NCBI RefSeq assembly: GCF_016887565.1
Contig: NZ_CP069396.1
Location: 9,344,001 to 9,408,000, forward strand
DNA length: 64,000 nt
Direction of reading: 5' to 3'
Origin: Archangium violaceum
GTDB taxonomy: Bacteria; Myxococcota; Myxococcia; Myxococcales; Myxococcaceae
The notes beneath the pieces were generated by a model. The model did not search any database. It was not told the origin of the DNA and saw only the letters and a list, made by a program, of their open reading frames with translations. Below are positions 52,620 to 62,200 of the stretch, in pieces. The position numbers were made by a program, and so were the translations under genes. Within the stretch, counting starts at the first letter, position 1. Each line of letters begins with the position of its first letter.

Positions 52620-55600
52620 TCACTGGGGGATGGCCAGGCACACGCAGGCGCCGGACACATCGCAGGGCAGCGGCGGGTCACTGTCGCGCTGCACGCATTG
52701 CGTCCCATTGCAGCAACTGCCTTCGGACGCACCACACGCCTCACCCACCGTGGAGCAGCCGTTGCTCACGCGGTACGACACCCACTGAGGGAGGTGACTG
52801 GAGGCGGAGAGGTTCTGCATGGGCACCGGGAAGGCCGCGAAGGAAGGATCCTCCCCCGCCGCCAGCTTGTCCGGGTCCACCGCCGCCATCCACAGCAAGA
52901 CCCCCTTGAGGTTCTCACCGATGCTCCCGGGGGGTCTGCGCAGGCCATACATGCGGGAGGAGGCGAACGTCACCCACATCAACCGGTCACTGCCCACCGA
53001 GCCTCTCGTCACGTTGGGATACCACCTCGGGTAACCGTTGGTCAGGTCCACCGTGCTTCCGTCCATGACGCCAGGCGCGTTGGCGCGCGCCAGCTCCACG
53101 GGGGCCGCGCTGGCGTGCAGCCGCGCCACCCACATCCTCGCGGAGGGATCGCTCTCCGAGTTGCAGTTCATGTGCGACTCACCCGAGCCGCTGGGGCAGG
53201 AGGACTCGTTGTAGACGAGGAAGGACGAGTCGGGCGCGATGGCCGGGGCATAGCGGTTCTTCCCGCTCTGCGACGGAACCACGGTCATCGGCTCGCTCCA
53301 GCCGCCACCCGGCTGCTCCGACACCAGCTGGATGGAACCCTTGAAGAAGCGCTGAAGCGTCTGCTTGATGCCAACGGACGTGAAGGCGATCGTCTTCCCG
53401 TCCGCGCTCCAATCCGGATGGCTGGCGGGATTGGCCGACGTGCCGGTGTTGGCGATCTCTTGCAGGAGAGCACCGGTGCTCCCGTCGAAGAGCATCAGGT
53501 TGAAACGCGTGGCGTTCGTGTCTCCGTAGACGCCGACGAACCTGCTGCCCTCCGGGTTCCAGGACTCGAAGGTGCTCAGCTGCGTGCCGCCCTGCGCGAG
53601 GGGGAGCCGGGTCGTGGAGGTGAGGGTGGACAGATCCGCCAGGGCGATCCGCCCATCATTCTGTCCGTTGACCCCGGCCACCATCCTCTTGCCATCGCGG
53701 CTCACCGAGTGGCAGCCCACGCAGGTCACGCTGGAACCCTCGATGTTGCTCGCTCTCAACACGGAAGTGGCGTACGTCGAATCGTTCCCGACGAAGTCCT
53801 GGCGCACGATGGCCATGTTGTTGGCGGTCGTGAAGTAGTAGAGCGCACCCTCCACCGTGGAACGGGAGATCTGGAGGGCGATGGGGTCGGAGACGCCCAC
53901 CGGGCCGGTGAGCAGATCGCCCGTCCCGCGCAGGACGAGCTCCACGGGCTGGCCACCGCGGTTGCTCTCGGCCACGAACCGCCAGACCTCCTCGGTGAGC
54001 GTGTAGATGCAGCCACGGCTCACGCCTGTGGGCAACGAGAAGCCGCTCGGCACGTAGCACCGCAGGTAGACGCGCACGTCGGTGATGCCGTTGCGGAAGG
54101 ACAGCTCGAACAGGGTGTTGGAGTCGGCCCCCGGCAGGAAGTGGATCTCCATCTGCCCCAGGTTGGGTGGGATCATGACTCCGCTGTTGGGATGGAGGAG
54201 CTGGGGCTTGCGCGCGGCGTCCACCGCTCCGTCGAACCGCAGCTCCGGCTGCGGAGGCAGGGAGGCGGAGATGGGATCCAGGATCCGCTGCTCGAGCTTC
54301 ACCGTGATGGGAGTGGAGACGGACAGGGCCCCTACCCGGGCGCGTACGTTGCTGGTGCCACCCACCGAGGTACCCGAGGTGAAGGTGGCCCCCGAGAAGA
54401 GGCCCAGCCGCGTGTCATCGACGCTGAAGGCCGCCTGAGCCGTCACGTCCTCGGTGTGCCCATCCGAATAGGTCCCCGTGACGGTGAACGCCTGGACGGC
54501 CCTCGTGCTCCCCTGGATGACGAGCTGGACATCGCCGGGCGAGAGCGTGATCGAGCTCAGGGTCGCGCACGACGGGCCGTCGCAGTCCGGGTCGGAGCAG
54601 TCGAGACGCCCATCTCCATCGTTGTCCAGCTGGTCGTCGCACACGGACTCGGTCCTGGCGTTGCCCTCGCAGATGCAACCCGTGCCGCACGCGCGACTCT
54701 CGCAATCAGGGTCCACGCAGTCCGTGTATCCATCACCATCGTCATCGTTGCCGTTGCCACAGGCCTGCTCCGAGGGTGGCACACAGGAACCGTTGGAGCA
54801 CGTCTCCGACGCTCCGCAGGACTTGTCACACCTGCCGCAGTGAGCCGGGTCCGTCCGCAGGTCGAAGTCCTCGTCCACCTTGCCGTCGCAGTCGTCATCC
54901 TCACCGTTGCAACGCTCCACGGTGTTGCTGGTGACATCGCTGCACACCACTCCACCCGAGGCGTTGCAGACGAGCTCGCCCTCGGCGCACAGGTCCGAGT
55001 CCTTGCCATCGCAGGACTCGCCAACGTGGAAGCCCTCGTCCACCTCTCCATCACAGTCGTCGTCGCTCAGGTTGCACAGTTCCACCGAATCCGCGGTGGT
55101 ATCGCTACAGACCGTGCCGCCATTGGCGCCACACACCACCTTCCCCTCCATGCAGCGGTCGCTGTCCGGTCCATCGCAGGAGGTCCCGAGCGCGAAGCCC
55201 TCGTCCACCTCGCCATCGCAGTCATCGTCGATGCCATTGCACAGCTCGGCCGAGGCGGGCTCGCAGCGGCCTCCATCCGGGGCTCCTCCATCGGAGCCTC
55301 CCGGCCCGGCGTCACCCGCGTCCGGCGTGCCTGCTCCTCCGGCGTCACCCGCATCTGGAGTGCCCACTCCCCCGGCGTCACCCGCGTCCGCGGTGCCCGG
55401 GTCCGTGTCACCACCGTCGGTCCCGCCATCGCCCCCGCCGGACTGGCCGGCGTCAACCTGGGTGGCAGGCGTTCCGGAGTCCGGATCATCCGGCTCCGGG
55501 GGATCGCAGGCGGTGAGGCCGGTGACCGCGAGTGCCACCATCAGAAAGAGAGAGCGCGCGTGTGCCGCGATGGGGCGAAGGGAGGCCCTGTCTCGCCGCG

Positions 55601-55640
55601 AGTCCACGCGGGGTGAGACAGGAGTGCCGAAGTTACTCAT
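52620..55640 (-). CDS. Lipoprotein with MopE-type metal-binding motifs, Ig-like and TolB-like regions
   Basis: A 1,006-residue lipoprotein. Signal LFLMVALAVTGLTAC carries lipobox LTAC near residue 45 after a longer than usual basic lead. Next are an Asp-Ala-Gly linker, three MopE-type motifs (CNGIDDDCDGEVDEG and variants, about residues 135-245), further CxNxxDDDxDG Ca/metal-like repeats, a bacterial Ig-like domain (ITLSPGDVQLVIQGSTRAVQ), a CxxCH heme c site (TCVGCHSVSRDGKRM, near residue 641), a TolB/WD40-like beta-propeller (HPDWSADGKTIAFTSVG) and a Cys-rich tail (CCNGTQCVQRDSDPPLPC). The function is unknown; redox or metal surface chemistry is suggested. Confidence 0.85.
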   Translation of the reverse strand: MSNFGTPVSPRVDSRRDRASLRPIAAHARSLFLMVALAVTGLTACDPPEPDDPDSGTPATQVDAGQSGGGDGGTDGGDTDPGTADAGDAGGVGTPDAGDAGGAGTPDAGDAGPGGSDGGAPDGGRCEPASAELCNGIDDDCDGEVDEGFALGTSCDGPDSDRCMEGKVVCGANGGTVCSDTTADSVELCNLSDDDCDGEVDEGFHVGESCDGKDSDLCAEGELVCNASGGVVCSDVTSNTVERCNGEDDDCDGKVDEDFDLRTDPAHCGRCDKSCGASETCSNGSCVPPSEQACGNGNDDDGDGYTDCVDPDCESRACGTGCICEGNARTESVCDDQLDNDGDGRLDCSDPDCDGPSCATLSSITLSPGDVQLVIQGSTRAVQAFTVTGTYSDGHTEDVTAQAAFSVDDTRLGLFSGATFTSGTSVGGTSNVRARVGALSVSTPITVKLEQRILDPISASLPPQPELRFDGAVDAARKPQLLHPNSGVMIPPNLGQMEIHFLPGADSNTLFELSFRNGITDVRVYLRCYVPSGFSLPTGVSRGCIYTLTEEVWRFVAESNRGGQPVELVLRGTGDLLTGPVGVSDPIALQISRSTVEGALYYFTTANNMAIVRQDFVGNDSTYATSVLRASNIEGSSVTCVGCHSVSRDGKRMVAGVNGQNDGRIALADLSTLTSTTRLPLAQGGTQLSTFESWNPEGSRFVGVYGDTNATRFNLMLFDGSTGALLQEIANTGTSANPASHPDWSADGKTIAFTSVGIKQTLQRFFKGSIQLVSEQPGGGWSEPMTVVPSQSGKNRYAPAIAPDSSFLVYNESSCPSGSGESHMNCNSESDPSARMWVARLHASAAPVELARANAPGVMDGSTVDLTNGYPRWYPNVTRGSVGSDRLMWVTFASSRMYGLRRPPGSIGENLKGVLLWMAAVDPDKLAAGEDPSFAAFPVPMQNLSASSHLPQWVSYRVSNGCSTVGEACGASEGSCCNGTQCVQRDSDPPLPCDVSGACVCLAIPQ

Positions 55641-55755
55641 GACGCTGGTATGACCTGTGCCTTTCGGGACGGTGACTCCCGTGGAGGGAGTCTTCAGTCG
55701 CGACCCGGGAAAAGTTGTAGATGCAACATTCCTCGGTGGACAACAACAAACTGAT

Positions 55756-56139
55756 TCACCGGGCGAGGCACATGCCTTCCTCGAAACGGGGCACTGGCTT
55801 GCGGGTCAGACCACACTTGGACTTGATGCCCGCCTCCTGCTGCCACGCCCGCTCGGCCTTCTCGAGCGCGTCGAGCTTGGAGCGCAGCGCCTTCACGTCC
55901 GTCGTCCGCGTGCAGTAGCCGATGTACTCGCGAGGCCCGCCGCAGGCCTTGTGGCCGAACCCCGCCACCGCGCACTCCTCCACCTGCTCGCAGCCTCGCG
56001 GGTTCGCCAGGGCTCGCGCCTGGCTCGCGAGCTTGTCGGCCCGCTGTTTCAGCTTCGAGCCACTCGCGCCCCAGGCTCCGCCCGCCGCCATCAGCCCTAC
56101 CACTGCCCACGCACTCAACCGGCCCAATCGGAACCTCAT
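55756..56139 (-). CDS. Small secreted hypothetical protein
   Basis: A 127-residue protein with a signal peptide (LSAWAVVGLMAAGGAWGA, cleavage near residue 25), then a coiled Lys/Ala segment (KLKQRADKLASQARALA) and a Cys-containing domain (GCEQVEECAVAGFGHKACGG, YCTRTTDVKALRSKLDALE). Six Cys residues remain after cleavage and could form disulfides. No family recognised. It lies between the subtilase terminator and the MopE-motif lipoprotein gene, which starts 115 bases downstream in the same direction. Confidence 0.7.
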   Translation of the reverse strand: MRFRLGRLSAWAVVGLMAAGGAWGASGSKLKQRADKLASQARALANPRGCEQVEECAVAGFGHKACGGPREYIGYCTRTTDVKALRSKLDALEKAERAWQQEAGIKSKCGLTRKPVPRFEEGMCLAR

Positions 56140-56170
56140 GCCGAACCTCCTCGCCTGTCCGAAAAGACAA

Positions 56171-56203
56171 CGCGCTGGCGGGAGTGAGCCCCTCGCCAGC
56201 GCG
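56171..56203 (-). terminator. Rho-independent terminator of the subtilase gene
   Basis: CGCGCTGGCG (56171-56180) pairs with CGCCAGCGCG (56194-56203), 13-base loop; on the minus strand the stem is followed by TTGTCTTTTC, a fair U-tract. It stands 78 bases past the subtilase stop. Confidence 0.75.
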
Positions 56204-56280
56204 TCCTCATCTACCTGCTCGTCTCCGAGGCGACCAGGCGGGCGGGTGAAGCCCCCGCCCGGTCCGCCCCGCGCCCCGCC

Positions 56281-59200
56281 TCAGGCCGCCTTCGCCCGGC
56301 GCCGCCGGACGAGCACCTGCCGGGCCAGCACGAACAGCCCCAGGTAGATGCTCGCATCCGTGCCCGAGGTGGCGCCGCAGCCGCAGCTCCCACTCTTCAC
56401 GCTGATGCCCACCGGGGCGGAGCTCGCCACGTTGCCAGCGCTGTCGGAGATGACGGCCGTCACGGTGTGCGACGACCCCTCCACCGCCTTGGAGCTGTCC
56501 CACGTCGTGGTCAGCGTCGCGTCCGTGCCGGTGGCGATCACCACGCCATCGACCAGGATGGAGAGCTGGCTCAGCGTGGTGCCAGTGGCCACCGCGCCCG
56601 TGGCGGAGATCCGCACCTCGCCGGACACCACCGTGCCGCCCGCCGGCTCCGTTACCGACACCGTGGGCTGAGCGAACGGCGTGACGTTGGTCTGCGCCGC
56701 GCCGGTCAGGTGGGCCTGCGCGGCATCCGTCAGGGTGAGCGTCTTCAGGCCCGTCGACAGGAACGTCACCTTCAGGCCCTCGAGCACGCCGTCCGTGAAG
56801 GCCGCGTTGGCCGGGAGGACCGCCGCCGCATCCGAGCTCGTCACCTTGACCGGGCCGGAGTAGGTGGTGGCCACGTTGCCGTAGGCGTCATACGCCGTGG
56901 CGGACAGGGTGACTTCCTGGCCCGCGGTGAGGCTCGCGGGGAGTGCCAGCGCGTAGCTGGCCGCCGGGCCCGGCGTCACCTCGAACGCCGCGCTCGTCGC
57001 GCCCGCGAAGCCCTGGGCGCTCGCCACCAGCGTGTAGCCGGTGCCCGCCTTGTGAAGGGAGAGCCCCTCGAACCGGGCAACGCCATTGACCGCGGACACC
57101 GGAGCCGCGCCGAGCAGCGTCCCGGCCGCCGGGTTCGCGCCCAGGCTCAGCGACACCAGGACCGAGCCGTCGGAGAGCACGTTGCCTTGCGCGTCCTGCA
57201 CCTCCACCTCGATCGGAGCGAGCGAGGCGCCCGCCACGAGCCGGCCCGGAGCGCCGCGGAAGACCAGCCGCGCCGGAGCGCCGGTGGTGATGTCGAACGC
57301 CGCGCTCGTCACCGCGGACAGCGCCTCCGTGCTCGCCTGGAGCGTGTAGCCCCGGGCGGCGCGGTCGAGCGACAGATCCGCGAAGGTGGCCACACCGTTG
57401 ACCGCGGCCACCGTGGTGGTGCCCGTCAGCACACTCTTCCCCGGGTTGGCGCCCAGGGTGAGGGTGATGGAGTCGGTGGCGCTGGTGACGACGTTGCCGA
57501 AGGCATCCACGATGGCCACGCGGACCGCCGGACCGACCTTCGCGCCGGCCTGGGTGGCTCCGGGCTGGACCGAGAAGGCCAGCGCCGCCGCCGCACCCGG
57601 AGACACATCGAACGCCGCGCTGGTGACATCCAGCATGTCGTCCGCGTGCGCCGTCAGCTGGTAGCCCGCCGCCGCGCGGGTGATGCGCAGATCCTTGAAC
57701 GTCGCCACGCCGTCGACCGCCGGCACCTCGAGGGTGCCACCCAGCGTGCCCCCCTGCCCTCCCTGCAACGTCAGGGAGATGGTGTTCGTCGCCGACACCA
57801 GGTTGCCGGAAACGTCACGGATCTCCACCTCGACCGGAGCCAGCGTGGCGCCCGCCGTGGTGGAAGCGGGGCCCTGCTTGAAGGAGAGCCGGACCGCGGT
57901 GCTGGCCTGGACGTCGAACGCCGCGCTGGTCACGGCAGACAGCGAGTCCGAGGTGGCGCTCAGCGTGTAACCGGAGCCCATGCGGTTGACGGACAGGTCT
58001 CCGAAGGTGGCCACGCCGTTGATCACCGCCACCGTCGTGGTGCCACTCAACACACCGCCTCGGGGGTTGTCGTTCAGGGTCAGGGTGATGCTCGCGTTGG
58101 ACGACGTCACCGTGTTGCCCTGGTCATCCAACACCGCCACCTTCACCGTGAAGGCCTCGCCCGCGCCCGGGCGGGCCGGAGGAGGAGTGGTGAAGACGAG
58201 CCGGGCCGGAGCACTCGCGCGCACGTCGAAGCCGACGCTGGTGTCCGAGTAGAGACCGCTCGCACCGGCCACCAGGGTGTAGTTGGAGCCCACGCGTCCC
58301 AGCGACAGGGAATCGAAGGTGGCCACGCCATTCACCGCGTTGACGGTGGTGGTGCCGCCCAGGGTGGCGCCGCTCGGGTTGTTGCCCAGCGACACCACCA
58401 CCGGGGTGGTGGCCTGCGTCGACACGTTGCCGAACTGGTCATGGAGGGTGACCTGGACGGCCGGGGTGATGGGAGCGCCAGCCTGCACACTGGTGGGCTG
58501 CCGGGTGATGACCGCCCGGTACGGAATGCCCGGCGTCACGTCGAACGCGCCGCTGACCACGCTGGTGAGCGACGTCGCGGAGGCCCTCAGCGTGAACCCG
58601 GTCCCCAGCTTGTTGAGGGACAGGTTGCCGAAGGTGGCCACGCCACTGACGGCCGCCACGGTGGTGGTGCCACTGAGCGTGGCGCTCGCCGGATTGGTGG
58701 CCAGCGCGAGGGTGACGTTGGCCGAGGAGGTGGTCGCGTTGCCATACGTGTCCACGATGGCCACCCGCACCGCCGGGGTGATGGCCGAGCCCGCCGGGGT
58801 GCTGGAGGGCTGGGTCACGAAAACCAGCTTCGACGCCGCGGCCGGGGTGATGTTGAAGACCGAGCTGGTGGCGCTGGTGAGGCCGGTGGAGGAGGCCACC
58901 AGCGTGTAGCCGGTACCCACCCTGTTGATGGACAGGCCGCTGAAGGTGGCGACACCGTTGGTCATGTTCACCGTCGCGGTGCCGGACAGCGTGCCACCGC
59001 CCGCGTTGTTGCCGATGACGAGGGTGACGCTGTTGGAGCCCGTCGTCACCGTGTTGCCGTAGGCATCCACCAGGCCGACCTTCACCGCCGGGGAGAAGGA
59101 GGCACCGGCCACCGCGTTGGAGGGCTGGACTGAGAAGACCAGCCGGGTCGCGGCGGCGGAGGTGACGGTGGTGCTGGCACTGACGCTCATGCCCGGGTTC

Positions 59201-62200
59201 GCCGGGTCCGTCGCGGTGAGGGACTGCGTGCCCTGGGTGAAGAAGGTGACGGGCACGGTCGCCACGCCTCCGGTGAAGGTCGCGGTGGACGGCAGCACCG
59301 CCGCGGAGTCCGTGCTGGTGAGGGACACACTCCCGCTGTAGCTGGAGCTCACCACGCCCGCCGCGTCCACCGCGGAGAGGGTGACGGAGGACTGCGTGCC
59401 CACCGCCACGGAGGCAGGAAGCCCGGTCATCTTGAAGCCGACCGCGGGTCCCGGCGGCGGCGTCCGGGTGGAGCAGGCGGCCACCTGATCCGCCGTGATG
59501 CGGACGTCATCCACGTAGAAGCCTTCGGAGTGCTCGATCGACCCGCTGTAGAAGCGGAACCCGAACCACACCGTCTGGCCCGCCAGCGCCCCCAGGTTGA
59601 CGGTGACCTGCTTGAGCGAGCCATTGGCGTTGGTGCTCTGGTTGGTCCAGACGCGGATGCTCGTGTTGCTGTTGAGCGGATTGTCGTAGCCACCCGCCGA
59701 GATGTACGGCTGCGTCGAGGACACCGCGTCGGACACCGGGGTCCAGGTCCCGCTCGCGCCCGTGGTGCTGTAGACGAGGTAGGCGCCGTCGTACTTGTTC
59801 TCGACGTTGTACCAGACGTTGAACGTCATCTGGGGACTGGCCGCATTGGCCGGGATGGCGAAACCATTGATGCCGGACACCGAGCCGTTGCCTCCCAGCA
59901 CCAGCGTGAGCTGTTGGCTGGCGGGGTAGGTGCCACCACACGCCGTATTGGCCGCGCCGATCCGGTACGCGTTCGTGGCCGACTGGTAGTGGCAGCCGGA
60001 GACGAGATTGATGGCGCTCGCGTTGCCGGACTGCGCCGTCGGGAGCCAGTACGCGGACGCATTGGCCGGCCTGTTGGTGTCGAAGTCATCGAAGTAGCGG
60101 ACACCCGACAAGACCGGGCCGGTGGGCCTGGCCGACTTCTGGACCAGGTTCGTCTCCTGGAGGGTGGCCGTGCTCGTCTCGGTGGCGCGGACCACGTAGT
60201 AGTACGTGCCGCCGGACGACAGGTTCAGGTCATCCGAGAACGTGGTGCCAGTCAGCCCGGTGGCGATCCGGTTGGCCGCCGAGGGGGTGAAACCCGGCGT
60301 GGTGCTCCGGTACACCGAGTAGCCGAGTGTGCCACCGCACAGGGGCGTGGCCGCTGACCAGGTCAGGGTGTTGGCGCAGGTGCTGGAGGCGCCATTGTTG
60401 ACGGAGGCGAGCCCCTCGAAGCCGGGCGGCAGCGTGCACTGGCCCGTGGTCACCGCCGAGGCCTCGTTGGAGTTGGGAGACTCCGCGCACAGGACCCCGC
60501 GCACCACGTAGGAGTAGGTCGTGCCACCCGACAGGCCGGTGTCCACGAACGGCGGCGCCGCCGCGGTGCCCGCCAGGGTGTACGGACCACCGGCCCGGGT
60601 GGCACGGTAGATGCTGTACGAGGTCGCGCCATTGGGGCTCCAGCTGACGTCGATGCGGCCATCGCCACTCGCGGTGGCCGTCACGCCGGTGGGCGCCGGG
60701 GGAGCGTCCGTGCAGATGTTGTAGATGACGAGCGCGAAGTCCTGATCCAACGACGTGGAATTGTTCGGCACGCCGTCCGAGTTGATGTTGGCCGCCTTCA
60801 CCGTCACGGAGAAGAGGCCGCTGGCGCCCGCCGGCAGGAAGACGCTCTCCACGTTGTTCCGGCTGTCCGCGGTGCCTCCGGTCACGGAGTTGGCGCCCGA
60901 GAAGACGTTGCCCTTGTACGTGTTGGCGCCCACCGTCACGGTGAGGTCCAGATCGTTCTTCCAGGCGCTGGCGGCGGTGGAGCCCGGCGCGTCCGTCCAC
61001 GCGAGCGTCACGCGGAAGGGCTTGCTCGAATCCAACACCTTGCCCGTGAAGGTCCGGGTCTCGCCCGTGGCGACGAAGAGGTTGGCCGGGTTCTGGTCAT
61101 CCAGCAGGCGCGAGGTGCTGTCGAACGCCGTGCCGAGATCCATCAGGCCCGTGCCCTGGTTGTTGGAGTAGAGCGAGTCGCCGGCCCCCGTGCCCGTCAT
61201 GTAGCGGGCCGAGCTCATCAGGAAGGCCTTCGTCATCGCCGGGCTGGGCGGAGTGCGGCCCTGGTTGATGAAGTACTGGCGGACCAGCGCCGCCGCCCCC
61301 GCCACCGCGGGAGTGGCGTGGCTGGTCCCCGAGGAGGCCGAGTACCACTGCTGGCCCTCCGGGAAGTAGTTGCTGGGCTCGAGACCGCCGCACACGCCCT
61401 CGCCGTCGAAGCAGGAGAGCGCCTGGCCCAGGGGGTTGGCCGGCGTGGCGGCGCGCTGGCCCGCCACCTGGGCCACACCACCCGAGACGTGCGTGCCGGG
61501 CGCCATGATGTCCGGCTTCTTCCGGCCGTCCGCGGTGGGACCGCGGCTGGAGAAGGACGCCACGTCGTACAGGCTGTTCGCCTCGGAATCCGGGGTCTCG
61601 CAGTTGTCCATGCCGCCGAAGGGCTGCACGTTCTCCGAGGCCCCCACGGTGATGACGTTCTTCGCCGTTCCCGGAGAGCCCACCGTGCTGGCGCTCGGGC
61701 CCGCGTTACCCGCCGCGAAGACGATGACCATCTCCTGGTTGCCCGCGTTGGCCTCCGCCGAGCCCGTGGGCTGCGCATCGCGCACCAGCGCGTCGTAGAT
61801 CTGCGCATCCTCGTCGTACTCGTTGAAATCGGCGCCCCAGCTGTTGGAGCTGATGCGCATGCCATCGCGGTACGCGCGCGACTGCAGGTTCGCGTAGTCG
61901 GGGTCGGTGAAATCCGCCGGATCGAACACCACCGACGCGCCCACCTTCACGAAGGGCGCCACGCCCAGGCCGTAGGAGAAGCCGCTCGAGTCCCTGTAGG
62001 GCGACCCGGCCTGATTGGCGTAGCCCGCGACGATGTGCGTGTTCAGAGTGCCATGGCCGTCGCAACCCTGGAGGGTGCTCCCGGTGTTCGCCGTTCCCTC
62101 CAGGCGGCTGTAGACGACGCGGCTGGTGCCGGTGACGTCCCCGTTGGCGTACAGGCCGAAGTGGTTGGGCATCGACGTGCCGTTGTCGAGTCCGCTGTCG

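Noticed and set aside
55674-55692. GACTCCC/GGGAGTC hairpin as terminator of the small secreted protein gene
   Set aside because: Short stem and no U-tract on the minus strand.
56467-59133. An 888-codon plus-strand frame opposite the subtilase repeats
   Set aside because: Shadow of the repeat-coding strand, without start context or domain.
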